A DNA stretch of 64,000 nt from Acanthosepion lycidas (GCA_963932145.1 OZ010586.1:50640389-50704388); one strand, 5' to 3'. Numbered from the stretch's first letter, positions 1-10,424 are shown. A program made the numbers and translations. The notes: generated by a model from the letters alone, not told the origin.

Positions 1-135
1 TTTTGTTTGAGAGTTCACTATTTGCCCATAACTGTGACCCTAACAGGTGCTACCACCCACCCAGCCCCACGTCAGCTACGGGTTAGGGAAGTTTTGGCTC
101 TTTAGCCTCGGGTGGTGGCCAGTCCAAAAATTAAA
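1..135 (+). repeat. Unclassified dispersed repeat, copy 1
   Basis: The stretch 'CTAACAGGTGCTACCACC', preceded by a 'CTATTTG.CCATA.CTG.GACC' block, recurs at 21,640-21,700 on the same strand and at 12,125-12,180 in reverse. The three copies share a core of about 70-100 bp and diverge outside it. In the other two copies the core sits beside a 33-bp-type AT-rich minisatellite. No coding potential is visible. Family unknown. Confidence 0.55.
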
Positions 136-214
136 AAAAAGTCTACACAAATATAATAATTGTACAGAAATCACGACATTCTTTATCCGAGAAGTCATGA
201 CAATTCATATATAA

Positions 215-245
<31 letters not shown>

Positions 246-524
246 AATCCATATAGAGCCATGATCACCTACGTCCGGAAAGGATGGTACAGTTAAATTA
301 TTACTTATGTAGTGATATGTAAATAACTGCCTAATTAGCATAGCTAAAGCACAGGGACTATATTAATGGCTAAGCATTAAGCGGAGGGATAGAATAACGT
401 CTAGCGCTGGACTAAGAAATGACAAAGGAAATCACACTTCGTAACAATTTAATTCTTATCCCCAAACCCACTATTTGCTATGATTATTTAGTTATAGCGT
501 GTCTTCGCACCATTAGTAGGACTT
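136..524. other. AT-rich DNA with a poly(A) run, nothing recognised
   Basis: Contains a poly(A) tract at about 215-243, possibly a retroposon tail. No open frame, terminal repeat or known element was recognised. Confidence 0.4.
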
Positions 525-622
525 GTATCCGTAAATCATTATTATCTCTCAAAAATCATTACAATCTAAAAAAAATTGGGGGGGGGGGTAAATAACCTGT
601 AAAAGGTTGATAAACCGTAAAA
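525..622 (+). mobile_element. SINE 3' end fragment
   Basis: Carries 'AAATCATTATTATCTCT' followed by a G run and 'AAATAACCTGTAAAAGGTTG', then the 'GATAAACCGTAAAAA' tail. The same tail ends the full SINE at 42,905-43,258 and occurs in reverse at 4,058-4,095 and about 30,262-30,300. The head and body are missing. The G run at about 580-592 sits where other copies have a minisatellite. Confidence 0.6.
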
Positions 623-639
623 AGACAAATTAATTAATC

Positions 640-1100
640 AATCCAACTTTTTTAATAAGCTCAATGTATTCTACTAAATGGTCAGTCCGAGAGAACAAAT
701 CTAGATTCCAATAACGATGAGCATTTATGTCACAATATTTCTCTGCTATCTCACAAGAAAGGTGAACAAACGTACAGTCCAGATATTTGTCTAATTTTCT
801 TCCAGATTTACTCTGTGTTCAGTTCGGGCGGCGGCACCCATGATCCGACGTTATCTTCTCTTTGCTTAATAGATTTGGTCTTGTGGCTTGTGTTAAGTGA
901 TCCGATTGAATCTCAAAATCCCAGAGGGTTTTATGCTTCATTCTGTCTTGTCCCTATATTAATAGCGTTTATGGTCACGTCTTAGTCGTTTGCACAGTTC
1001 CGAATGGTTTACCTTTCCTACCCAATGATTTGTTTAATATTTTCTGGAATAATTTGCTGAATTCACTTATGTAGTTGTTTCATTTCTCTCTGCACACAAT
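640..1100 (-). mobile_element. Decayed LINE fragment, R2-like endonuclease region
   Basis: The reverse strand reads 'LWDFEIQSDHLTQATRPN' around 865-930. This resembles the 'LWDFxIQTDHxIxARRPD' stretch of the C-terminal restriction-like endonuclease of R2-like LINEs. Frames are broken on both sides and the catalytic Asp of the RPD motif reads Asn, so it is dead. A separate short reverse-strand open stretch lies near 620-800. Clade not resolved. Confidence 0.4.
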
Positions 1101-1189
1101 CCGTATTTGCTATTTTTTCTGTGTTTTGAGCATCTTAGCTTTTATATAACGTGCGTGCGTGTGGGTTTATTTGATAGAAAAGTACATTC

Positions 1190-1834
1190 TTTAGGCGTAA
1201 AAAAACGAAAAGATGCGTAAAAGATAATGTAGCATAAATCACACATATAAACGCATAATCTGAAATTCCTAAGTGTCATTTTTCAAAAGTTGTTTGGACA
1301 ATAATTCTCATTTTTATTGAATGTGAATGATTTATGGTATAATACATACACACACACACAACAACATACACACATACACAATACTTTTCATAACATACAC
1401 AAATGTACACATTTATGTTGACATGTATTTGAAAGATTCTATTCCTGCGTAGAATTCTGCACTGTCTACCAACTAGTTGTCTATACTAATCAGTTAAAGC
1501 TACTATATCATTTCGGGGCCTTTTCCAGAACGACTTTACTGTACGAACGTCTCTAGCAGAGCCAGTACGTTTCAAATTGTGGGTAATTCATGCAACAAAA
1601 GTTAGGCGAGAAAAAGCAGAAAGGAAAAATCAGGAACGAACAAGATGATAAAAGATAAAGAAATAAATAAAGTTCCGAATTTTTAAAAAAGGGCAGTTCG
1701 ATCGGATTCAAGAGGAAAAAATGTGTAAACAAAATATCATATATGCTTAGTTCCATCACCCGTATGTATACCTATGTCAGTATTTCAATTGTGTTGTGCA
1801 TTGTGTATGCGTTTTATATGTTTCGTCTTTAAAT
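1190..1834. other. AT-rich DNA with a CA-rich tract, nothing recognised
   Basis: Holds an imperfect CA repeat at about 1,345-1,385. The short open frames here have low-complexity composition and no recognisable domain. Confidence 0.4.
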
Positions 1835-1890
1835 AATTTGCCTAGGGTTGATAAGCCGTAAAATACAACTCAATCATTCCTGTTGCGTTT
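1835..1890 (+). mobile_element. SINE tail fragment
   Basis: Carries 'GGGTTGATAAGCCGTAAAAT', a variant of the conserved SINE tail seen at 590-622 and 43,212-43,258. Only the tail is present. Confidence 0.4.
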
Positions 1891-1914
1891 TCCACATTTC
1901 GAATTACTTCTTTT

Positions 1915-2110
1915 AGATTAGTTGCCACCCAAGCCAGGCTATACTACTATTTAATCTGTAGCTAGGAGAGGCGAAAAATAGACTGATCCATGCCTTCCCA
2001 AAAGTCATTTGTACAAACCTGAACGCAATAGACTAGATCAAAATTTGAACTTGGGCCGCCTGCTTCACTTTCCTAACCAATGTCCGTTACACTACTCGCA
2101 AATCACAACC
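1915..2110 (-). mobile_element. tRNA-derived SINE, diverged
   Basis: Read on the reverse strand it starts with 'GCGAGTAGTGTAACGG', a box-A-like stretch of a tRNA head. 'CCAAGTTCAAATTTTGA' follows as a box-B-like stretch, then the shared body ('CTTTTGGGAAGGCATGGATC'). It is the same family as 2,760-3,030, 4,055-4,330 and 30,262-30,485, but strongly diverged. Confidence 0.5.
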
Positions 2111-2209
2111 AATAAAACAAAAATAATTTATAATTTCGACAGTGTTTTCCGTAACTTTATTGACCACTTCTGTTCAAATATCTCAAACGATTATTTTTAA
2201 TATCTGGTT

Positions 2210-2578
2210 AGTTAATGTAACTTCCCTGTGCTTTTCCTTTATTTTCAAAGAATATTGCAATTTGGTACGACGAATTTACAAATTTAACAGCAGTACGAGA
2301 TTAGTAGATAGGTCTTATCATTTTACAGTTGAAATTGCTAGATGTAACCATCAATACTATGCTAACAGTTTCTTCTCTCGCAGCTTCTCGCTTGTGGAAT
2401 TCATGCTTCAAAAATTTAAATGCAGTGTCAATTGTCATCTTCTGTCTTCTTGAATCTTGTTCTTTTATCCTTAATTATGTTTTTTTTTATTTTTTCCCTA
2501 AACTCTTTCATTCTCAGTAATCCATCGCGACTTAGTGGCTTTATCGCCTTGTTGGGGTGAAATAAGTAAAAAAAAGAT
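2210..2578 (+). mobile_element. CR1/Jockey-type LINE, 3' end
   Basis: Encodes the C-terminal end of a LINE ORF2 seen many times in this window: STRL, then RSYHFTVEIARCN, then a YANSFFSR-like stretch and the KFKCSVNCHLLSS end. After the stop comes a conserved 3' UTR ending 'TTAGTGGCTTTATCGCCTTG' and a short A-rich tail near 2,578. It is 5'-truncated, as usual for LINEs. The open frame 2,142-2,453 is this remnant, not a host gene. Confidence 0.75.
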
Positions 2579-2759
2579 GTTACATATTTCGAAGCAGATA
2601 GTTGACCATCATTCTTGTAGAGAGAATTTTAGTCAGTGCATTTGTCAAAGGATCTAACACAAATTCATATTTAGAATTATTGAATAAACAAACATTTATT
2701 CTGTATGTAAATACTGTAGACTCCTGTGTTGGTGTATGTGGCAACTGTTTCACCAGGCG

Positions 2760-3030
2760 AGATGTTGCTGGATTTTGTCACAAGAAACTGCTAGCCTAGC
2801 GCCCAACTGGTTTTGAATGTCCTTCACTTAGACTGCTTGCCAACCACAGCTGGAGAGACTAGTCTACCCTATTATTAACCCGCTATCTGGAGAGGAAGGT
2901 AAATTGATTCATACTTTTCCCAAGAGTATTTTGTGTGAAAGCAAATGCATCGGCATCGGCTGAACTTAGATCTCGACACGCCAATCCCACTTTCCGCGCC
3001 GTTAACCGTTACGCTATAATCATATTCGCT
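2760..3030 (-). mobile_element. tRNA-derived SINE
   Basis: On the reverse strand the head reads 'TATAGCGTAACGGTTAACGG' followed by a diverged box B and the shared body with 'ACTCTTGGGAAAAGTATGAA'. Low coordinates hold the body end, so it runs right to left. No gene is disturbed. Confidence 0.5.
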
Positions 3031-3164
3031 AATATCTGTACATATTCTTAGTAATTGTCGTATTTTTCCAGTGTAGTTTAACCAGTCCTGCGCTGTAATA
3101 GAATCTACACCACCAATATTTAAAAAATTTCTCTTCTTTCTTATTCTTTATTTATTATGAAGCA

Positions 3165-3400
3165 AATGGGTAGTACAACGGTTATCGGTTCGACAACTGG
3201 AATTATCGGCTCGAGTTCAAATTCGTTGCGTTCACTTTTAGAAAGGCTTAAATCTATGTCTATGGATTAAACAGCAGGATACACTAAGCACTTTAAGCCT
3301 TGAGTGGCGCCCAATCTAAGCGAATGACTATTTTCGAGTTCAAAACTGTGGCGAAAACAGAGGGAAACCACTTCCTTATCTTTCCTTATTTAGTATGGTA
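3165..3400 (+). mobile_element. tRNA-derived SINE
   Basis: 'GGGTAGTACAACGGTTATCG' is box-A-like and 'CGAGTTCAAATTCGTTGCG' is box-B-like, followed by 'TTCACTTTTAGAAAGGC', matching the family body. The later part is diverged. Confidence 0.5.
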
Positions 3401-4054
3401 ATTCACAGAAAATAAAAAAAGGAAGCAGTGGAGAGGCATGATCGCCCACGCATAGATGATATATAGCAAAACATAATTTAAAAATAAATTTAACAAAGCA
3501 ATTAATTAGATTTATCTTGTCAGCACAATTTAAAAAATTTAATGAGATTGTTGGGGGTACCAAAATATACGATTGCGGCCTTAGTAGTATCTGATGTAGT
3601 GACAGGTAAAAACATTATAAAAACGTGAAGGCATCTAGAGAGAAGTCGGAAAAACGTTATTGAATGTTTTATTTCCTAGAATGAGAACATACTAACAATG
3701 TATGGAAATATGTCATATGCCTTCTCTCTGACACTGAAATGTAAAACTAGTATGTATATGTTACAAAAGTCGGTCTTTACTCACAAATCACTTTAAGTTG
3801 CAATTGGCCTTGTTTATACATGCTTGTCAGAAAAGCATCTTCTACCCACAAAAGTGTCTTCTGTACAAACTTTTCTTCACTGACTGGTCGTTACAGATTG
3901 AGGAAGAGGCGGGAAAATTACCCCACCACGCACACACACCTACACACAAGCAAAAATAAATTAAAATTCATCAACCAACATTTTAACATTTCATCGGTGT
4001 AATCATTTATGTATATGTGGCATATAAAAAGTCAGCGATAACGATTGATTCATT
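3400..4054. other. AT-rich DNA, nothing recognised
   Basis: No terminal repeat, coding similarity or tandem array was seen. The 60-codon open frame at 3,820-4,002 has no recognisable domain. Confidence 0.35.
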
Positions 4055-4330
4055 TTTTTACGGTTTATCAACACTTTATTGGTTATTTAAAGCCGAATCT
4101 TATTTTGGATTGTAAAATAAATTCATTGCATTAACATTTTTTAGAATAACAATGATTTCTTTTTCTGATATACGTCCCTACAGTTTAACCCACAGCTGGG
4201 GAAGGAGTTAGTTTCATTCCGTTAGCAAAAGTATTTTCGTAAGTGAATGTAACGAACCCTGATGAAATTCGAACTTGGCTCTCAGATTTCTCCTTCTCAG
4301 CATCTTATTCATTACACCACCCTCATATCC
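4055..4330 (-). mobile_element. tRNA-derived SINE, nearly full length
   Basis: In reverse it runs from a head with 'AGGGTGGTGTAATGAATAAG' through a box-B-like 'AAGTTCGAATTTCATC' and the body ('TTCGTTACATTCACTTACG'). 'CCCCAGCTGTGGGTTAAAC' follows, then the tail ending 'AGTGTTGATAAACCGTAAAA' at 4,058. It has the parts of the 42.9-kb copy minus the 5S-like head. Confidence 0.65.
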
Positions 4331-4449
4331 AGCGGTGAAAACGAAGCAAAACAAATAATTTATAAACTGAATCTTCCAAACCTAATTGTGATGTTTAACG
4401 TGTAAAGAACTTTTTAAAAACATACCTATTTTCCAGCGAAATCCTCGGT

Positions 4450-5100
4450 GAGTTGATGTAAATCGTTATACAGTGGACTCTTCGGGGCACTTCGACGTGT
4501 TGCAAACCACTATATAGTGGGCTGTTATGGACACTTCGCAGTGGTGTAAATCGCTATATAGCAGACTCTCAGGGCAACTCAATATTTAGATAACCATAAA
4601 GTAGAAAAGACAGTTCGAAATTGCTATATAGTAGATATTTAGGGCACTTCAACGTGGTATAAATAGATATAAAGTAGACAGGGTACTTCGACGTGGTATA
4701 AATAGCTATAAAGTAGACAGGGCACTTCGACGTGTTGTAAATCGCTATATAGTAGATATTCAAGGCACTTCAACGTGGTATAAATAGCTATAAAGTAGAC
4801 AGGGCACATCGACGTAGCGTAAATAGCTATATAGTAGATGTTTAAGGTACTTCGACGTGGTATAAATAGTTATAAAGTAGACAGGGAACTTCGACGTGGT
4901 GTAAATCGCTATATAGTAGACAGGGCACTTCGATGTGTTGTAAATCGCTATATAGTGAACTCTTAGGGACAATTCGACAAGGTGTCATTCGCTGGACGTT
5001 TAGGAGCACCTTGACGTGATATAACCCGCTATATAGTGAAGTCTTAGGTCACTTCGATGTGGTGTAAATCGCTATATAGTAGATTCTTATGGTGACATGT
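4450..5100. repeat. Complex minisatellite, about 650 bp
   Basis: About fourteen imperfect units alternate two related forms of roughly 38-60 bp. Each is built on 'GCTATATAGTAGA' (or 'GCTATAAAGTAGACAGG') followed by 'GGGCACTTCGACGTGGTGTA'. Unit lengths and point differences vary, so it is old. The two overlapping reverse-strand open frames (4,569-4,763 and 4,760-4,972, reading IYTTSKCPVYF-like repeats) are by-products of the array. Confidence 0.85.
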
Positions 5101-5798
5101 TGTGTTATACACAAAAAATATACATGAATGTGGAAATAGACTGTGGCTTATATATCTGGATTCATTGTAAACATAAAATAAAAAATGTTTTAATATTGGC
5201 TAGCTATATCAAAATTGATCCCACAATATTGTTATTAGATTCAGATGCTGTGTAGACGCTGCAGTAGTAAAGATCATCAAAGTTAATTTGAAACGTTAAA
5301 CTTCTCCGTTCTTATCTTAAGCGACTAGTTTAGTATCTATACATGAACTTAAACTTTATCGACCAGTTACCTAAAACTTTATCAGCAATCAAATTTTTCA
5401 TTGCAAAGAGATTATCAAATTTCATTTTCTTTTCATTCACAAATTTTCGCTTGTATACCACGAATGAAATAAAAACAATCTAACCGTTGGTCGGAATAAG
5501 AGAATTTGAAAAATAAAATGTCGATGCATGAATTTTCAGTGACGTAATTAATAACGTTGAAAATCAAATTTAAAGATGTCTTCTTGGTTTGTTCCTATAA
5601 TGGGATATTTGAAAGGTTACCATAAGAAAAATAAATCTCTCTCTTGGCATTTTTCGTTTTTTATATTAAATTTAAATACTTTTTAGCCATTCTTAATAAT
5701 AATGATTATAAACACACACATATAGGAATTTATTCTTAATTTATATCTTGGCCTTTTTAATATTGTAAATTAAAATTTTACATGAACACACACAAAGA

Positions 5799-5800
<2 letters not shown>
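5101..5800. other. AT-rich DNA, nothing recognised
   Basis: Unique-looking A/T-rich sequence without terminal repeats, coding similarity or tandem structure that I could recognise. Confidence 0.35.
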
Positions 5801-5897
<97 letters not shown>

Positions 5898-5912
5898 TAT
5901 ATATATATATAT
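5801..5912. repeat. TA/CA microsatellite
   Basis: About 35 TA units, then blocks of CA and TA in alternation. Confidence 0.95.
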
Positions 5913-5975
5913 GAAATTTTATTGTTTAACGAATTCGCACGTGTCTGTTTTAAGGTGAATTTTTTTTAGTTTTGA

Positions 5976-6210
5976 TCAAAATAATGTAATATCTACATGT
6001 GTTTACATTGTTAGTATAGACATCTATATCGGATTATATATCTATTTTAATTTCTTGGAAATTGATAAAAACTTTACAGATTCGTTTAACTTGCAAATAA
6101 GATCATCAAACTTTGAAGGTAAAAAACAATGGCAGGAAAGTAGAAAGTAGAAAGTGTAACAATTTTCTGCAGGAAAATCTTTGCTGTATTTCCGAAAGAG
6201 AAAATATTGG
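5976..6210 (+). repeat. Dispersed direct repeat, copy A
   Basis: Matches 9,766-9,997 in the same orientation with a few substitutions and small indels. Both contain 'ATCTATATCGGATTATATAT' and 'TAAGATCATCAAACTTTGAA'. I do not recognise the family and see no terminal repeats. Confidence 0.8.
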
Positions 6211-6239
6211 CTTCTACCAGAAGCCTTTCCGGTGTAAAA

Positions 6240-7117
6240 CAAAACTTTTTTTTTTTTTTAGTCACACTTCGAGGAGGTTGATTGGTTTGGAGTTTCACAA
6301 TAAGCTTTGAAAAGAAAAAAAATTGAAAACTTTATATTACAATCATTTCATGAAAGAACACATAACTTATTAGAGTGTGAAGGAAGAATTTTTCTTTAGA
6401 ATTGGAAAAATGCATCGACGGAGTTCAAAAATCATGAATCTAATTTTCGACATCACAGGAACAAAAAGAAAATGAAATAAAAGATAAATAATTGTAAGGA
6501 TTCTTGCCGGGAGCCTCAAAACGAAATTGAATGCATTTGCAAACCAAAACTGCACATTTCGTAAATTGATGTCTCCAAGAACAAATATGACTGGAACTCT
6601 TGTAATCGAGTGCGCATAAAAAGTGATTGTGAGTTGTTCGTCTTTGCCTTATTCGATCCATATTTCATGTGTGATTTCCAATTCGCTTGTTTAGGAGATT
6701 TTGCTAACATAGTTAAGAAGTGGGCCACATAACAATCAGTGGCAAGTACAACGAAATAGTTATGAAAAAAAAATCAATCGATGATATCTCCATAATTTTT
6801 ATAATAGAAACATCAACTGTAGACATTACATTGCCATAATTCTGTCGGACAAGCACTCGAGGCGAGCAACGCTTTTAAGACTTAGGAGTACCTTTTTTAT
6901 TACATTATCTTACATTATCCAGAAACAATACTTAGGATGAGAGAGCAGTGATATGAATTTTTACTCGAATAAAAATAGTGTGATTGGAAACATTGTTTCA
7001 CCCTTGGGCATTGAAGGGAAGAAATATGTGAATGTTCATCTGATACTTGATGGCTGAAAGCAATTGATTTTCTTGTTCACACTGATGGTCGTCCTACAAG
7101 GAAATTGTTCCTACCCA
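6240..7117. other. Unclassified sequence, no gene
   Basis: Several short reverse-strand open frames (6,042-6,728) overlap one another in different frames and have no domain. A poly(T) run lies at 6,246-6,259. No element recognised. Confidence 0.35.
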
Positions 7118-7239
7118 CTAAAAAGTAATGTTCGAAAACTTATAAATACAAACTAGAAAGGTAAATATCAAAAATGAAAGAAGGGTCATGCCAGAAGCAG
7201 TGCCACAACCTTTGTCGATTGATTGCCAAAATGTGTTTT

Positions 7240-7241
<2 letters not shown>

Positions 7242-7286
<45 letters not shown>

Positions 7287-7287
7287 T
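7242..7287. repeat. ATT trinucleotide microsatellite
   Basis: About 15 ATT units. It is a multiple of three and keeps frames open on both strands, which explains the poly-Ile stretches in the open frames at 7,118-7,594 and 7,188-7,427. Confidence 0.95.
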
Positions 7288-7429
7288 CCTTTGATTTCTT
7301 GTTTATAGTCATTTCTTTCCGGGTCCCAACCAGAGACCTAAGGTCAGATATGAAGTCATGGCATTTTCCACTGAACACTTTTGAAAAACAAATTACACAT
7401 ATTTTACATAGAAAAAGCACTTTGTAATG

Positions 7430-8000
7430 TGTGGGGTGTAGTTGTGAGAACATTTTTTTTTCTATTTCTTCAAGGCATGGGATACCAGGAATCCTTTCAA
7501 TGAATCTACTGGAGTCTTCTCCAGTAAATCCGAGGGCTCCAACTGGAATTGTTGATGTCCCTATGTTCCACATTTTTTTAGATTTCGATTTCAAAGTCCT
7601 TGTATTTTCATAGTTTTTTGAAGATCTTCAAAGATACATTGCAGTCTGCAGGGACTGACATGACAATAAGACGGCACATTTCGTCCTTGCGGTTCTAATC
7701 ACGGTATCTGGGCGAATAGCTTTGATTGTTCTCTGTGTATGTGTGTACTATAAAGTCCCATAAAATTGTTACGGGTCCTATCTCCGAAACCGGGTCTGGC
7801 TGGTGTTCATACCAATTTCATGCACTTTCCTTTCTGTAAAAGTTGCAGATTTTCCAGTGTAGATATTGGCCCACTCTGTTATGCCGAGTTTTATATTCAG
7901 TGGGTGCCAATACTGTGCAACCTGATACAAGATGGTTAATTGTTTCTGGGTATTTATCACAGAATCTGCATTTGGGGCTAACACAATTCAAACAATTTTA
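7430..8000 (-). mobile_element. LINE fragment with C-terminal CCHC and restriction-like endonuclease
   Basis: The reverse strand encodes, in pieces, the C-terminal end of an R2-like (restriction-like endonuclease) LINE. First comes a CCHC-type stretch 'KCRFCDKYPETINHLVSGC' with the C-x2-C-x7-H-x4-C spacing, near 7,915-7,980. Next comes 'IRPDTVI', the PD catalytic motif, near 7,690-7,720. Then 'IVMSVPAD' follows, where the family normally has IDMSVPAD, so the second catalytic Asp reads Val. Last is 'KMWNIGTSTIPVGALG', near 7,530-7,590. At least two frameshifts separate these parts, so it is a dead 5'-truncated copy. Clade within the R2/R4/NeSL group is uncertain. Confidence 0.65.
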
Positions 8001-8093
8001 CATCGAAAACTACAATAAAGGCAAAAAGTCGAATTACTAAAATAAGAAAAATTCTACCATGAGAACCAAATATTCTCAACCGCCGAGCCGCGG

Positions 8094-8150
8094 GACACTA
8101 GTGTGCCGCGTGGTCTTCTTAAGTGTGCCGCGTGGTCTTCTCCTTTGTGC
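8094..8150. repeat. Short tandem duplication in the hAT end
   Basis: 'GTGTGCCGCGTGGTCTTCT' occurs twice, followed by a third partial 'TGTGCCGCG'. The repeat lies in the subterminal region of the hAT relic, where tandem copies of a transposase-binding motif are common in hAT elements. Binding is inference. Confidence 0.6.
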
Positions 8151-8199
8151 CGCGAAATATTGTCACGGCATACATATATATTTACCTGATGTAGGTAAT

Positions 8200-8490
8200 C
8201 ATTTATCATCTTTCAATTGCGTCTCAGTCTTCGGGCAGAGGGCGATTCAGTTGTAATTTTGTCCGTAGACTTAGACGAAGCCGAGGAAAATAAATACTGC
8301 CAGGTCCCGGTTCCACGGGACCTGTCTGCACCTCCCGACATTGCACTAGAGAGTGGGGATCAGTAGTCGCTACCGAGGCCTGCATAACCGAGGTTTGAGG
8401 GAGCTGTGCAATTTTTGTCCTTGGCCCAGGTGTACGCGCTCAGATTCCTCACGTTAAACCCGACCTTATGTCATATACTGTCTCAGTGCA
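8200..8490. other. GC-richer unclassified insertion, SINE-like
   Basis: Higher in G+C than its surroundings. It contains a perfect small hairpin 'GGTCCCGGTTCCACGGGACC' at about 8,304-8,323. 'GCTCAGATTCCTCACGTTAA' lies near its right end. It abuts a TA tract at 8,508. Family not recognised. Confidence 0.35.
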
Positions 8491-8505
8491 ACACAAAGGC
8501 AAATA

Positions 8506-8507
<2 letters not shown>

Positions 8508-8577
<70 letters not shown>
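8508..8577. repeat. TA/TG compound microsatellite
   Basis: About 18 TA units run straight into about 16 TG units. Confidence 0.95.
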
Positions 8578-8578
<1 letters not shown>

Positions 8579-9068
8579 AATTCGTAAATGATTAAGTATT
8601 AAACTTTTTCAAATAATTCATCTCACTATTCTTCGATTATATTTTGATTTAATATTCAATTTTTAAAAACTTTTTTTATTTTTAAGGGCTCAAAATAAAA
8701 CATTCAACGGCACACATTTATATATTTTGAATTTCAATACAAAAAGAATATCCATATTAGCTTTTATTGTAATTTTCTATTTTTTATTTATGTGAATTAA
8801 GCTTCTCAACCCTAAATAGAATAAAAATAAGAAGCAAGAAAGACTACACCCAACTGAAGAAGAAATGAGGTTCTGCTTATTGCACATTCAACCAAACAAT
8901 GAAGAAATCGCGAAAAAACACCAGACACAGGTTTCACACTAAATAAGCCGCACAAACAGTTGAATAGAAACATTGAAATAAAGTTCATATTTGTGTATGT
9001 ATATTTTTTTTAAATCTATGGTTTTATTTCATAACATTTAAATATATGCCCTTTAAAATGTTATCTAT

Positions 9069-9524
9069 TGTGAGACCGGAACTACCTACACAATAGACTC
9101 TTCCAGGTCTATATTAAGTATGCGACACAACACTCTACACAGAGAGACAGACTCTCGGCGACTGTCGAACTCTCTGCTTTAGGAGAGGTGAACCCGGACG
9201 AGGCTTTGCCGAAGGGCAAGGTTTCGTCCGGGGAGGTTGACAGGGCCTGAACCCGTCTAGGCGGGTTCAGAAAGGCCATATTTTTGGCCGAGCCTACGGG
9301 CTCGGAGATACCCACATTAAAACGGCCTTGTGCCACATTCGATCCTCGTCGGTGGATTGATAAATACTGAGAGACAGAGAGAGCCGCGTACGACTACCAG
9401 TATTGGACGCTAACATATAGTAAGCTCCGCTTACACTATCTCTGTAACCTGTTGTTAATATATCTTTCTTACATCTAATCCGTGTTCCGTGTTTTCCTTC
9501 TGTGGTCCCGACTTTGGCCCCACA
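9069..9524 (+). mobile_element. Probable solo LTR (fossil retroelement)
   Basis: A block of about 455 bp begins TG and ends CA ('GACTTTGGCCCCACA'). An AATATA-type polyadenylation-like stretch lies about 70 bp from its right end, as expected for an LTR. No internal retroelement region flanks it, so I read it as a solo LTR, probably old and nested in the hAT relic. It holds three GC-rich hairpins at 9,197-9,330. The related hairpin element lies at 14,125-14,640. Family uncertain, possibly Ty3/Gypsy-like. I could not confirm a target-site duplication. Confidence 0.45.
9195..9240. other. Long GC-rich hairpin within the LTR-like block
   Basis: A stem of 17 pairs runs from CCGGACGAGG on the left to TTTCGTCCGG on the right and closes on a GAAG loop. 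Three of its pairs are G-U in RNA. Equivalent hairpins at 14,188-14,260 and 14,430-14,475 keep the pairing with different bases. Confidence 0.6.
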
Positions 9525-9765
9525 TCATTATCTAAGTATGTCGTTTTACTCTCATTTGCTTCTAGGTTGAGAAAGTTGAGAAACACTGATTTAGGACAAT
9601 AATATTAAAGGACAATATCGAAATCAAGAGAAATAACGAAGTTAGGTGCAAATTAGAGATGTCAAAATAAAGCAAGTATAAAAATGTATCGATGTTGGAA
9701 GTGTTTAAACAAACGACGGAGAATGTGACAGCGAAATCCGAAGGCGCATTGCAATAGAAAAAATA

Positions 9766-9997
9766 TCAAAATAATATAATATCTACAGGTGTTTAAATTG
9801 TTAGTGTAGACATCTATATCGGATTATATATCTATTTTAATTTCTTGGAAATTGATAAAAAAAAAAAACTTTAAAGATTCGTTTAACTTGTAAATAAGAT
9901 CATCAAACTTTGAACGTATAAAAAAAATGGCGAGAAAGTAGAAAGTCTAAATCTTCAGCAGAAAAATCTTTGCTGTTTTCCAAAAGTGAAAATTTTT
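9766..9997 (+). repeat. Dispersed direct repeat, copy B
   Basis: Second copy of the repeat at 5,976-6,210, with an A-run expansion near 9,860. Confidence 0.8.
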
Positions 9998-10004
9998 GTT
10001 AGCA

Positions 10005-10365
10005 ATAAAGAAAAAGTGTTCTGAAACGCCATGTAATATCAATCATCCTATATGGCAGATAACGTACCCAGATGAAGAGAAGACTAAGTATACAATAGAC
10101 TGAACATAAGAACAAAGAGGGATTTTTAAAGAAAAGCTCAACTAAAGGGAGATTGATAATTAAAATCAGAAGGAAACCGTTGAATTATCTATGACACATT
10201 ATGAGGAAAGAGAGCTTGGACTATTTAATATTCATGAGTTTTTGTGATCGGATAACAGAGCAGGAGTCAGAAAAGTTGGTATAGAGTTAGACGTTGCTTA
10301 GAGGGTGCAAGAGACATGACGTTGCTGAGGACCATGGGACACGCCACATAAAAGAATAAAGAAAC
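10005..10365 (+). mobile_element. RTE-type LINE, 3' fragment
   Basis: Broken frames read 'ISIILYG' near the start, then 'HIMRKESLDYLIF' (near 10,195-10,235), then 'RGCKRHDVAEDHGTRHIKE' (near 10,300-10,355). This is the order of the C-terminal part of RTE-clade ORF2 (usual form HVMRKEGLENLILTG). Several frameshifts and stops. It lies directly upstream of a CR1/Jockey-type LINE end. Confidence 0.6.
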
Positions 10366-10424
10366 TGGAATTAATATTGGATGAGCAATCAAATGTAAAG
10401 TTCCCCCTCGTGATACGCCATATG

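Larger units (their letters stand above)
8066..9595 (+). mobile_element. Decayed hAT-type DNA transposon with nested insertions
   Basis: The left end ('CAAATATTCTCAACCGCCGA') and right end ('GTTGAGAAACACTG' near 9,577-9,590) form imperfect inverted repeats of the CAGTGTTTCTCAAC type used by hAT elements. At 8,863-8,940 the plus strand encodes 'RFCLLHIQPNNEEIAKKHQ' ending TQVSH-stop, matching the extreme C-terminus of ZBED-like hAT transposases. The rest of the transposase is gone. Nested inside are a GC-rich segment (8,200-8,480), a TA/TG microsatellite and a probable solo LTR (9,069-9,524). I could not confirm an 8-bp target-site duplication. Confidence 0.6.

Noticed and set aside
4450-5100. 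CRISPR-like array
   Set aside because: Units have no constant-length unique spacers. This is a degenerate animal minisatellite.
7118-7594. 158-codon reverse-strand gene with a poly-Ile stretch
   Set aside because: It joins a LINE C-terminal remnant to an ATT microsatellite in one frame.
9195-9245. Hammerhead ribozyme (retrozyme-like) in the GC-rich element
   Set aside because: The CUGANGA and GAAA core could not be placed. The GACGAG residues are base-paired in the long stem instead.
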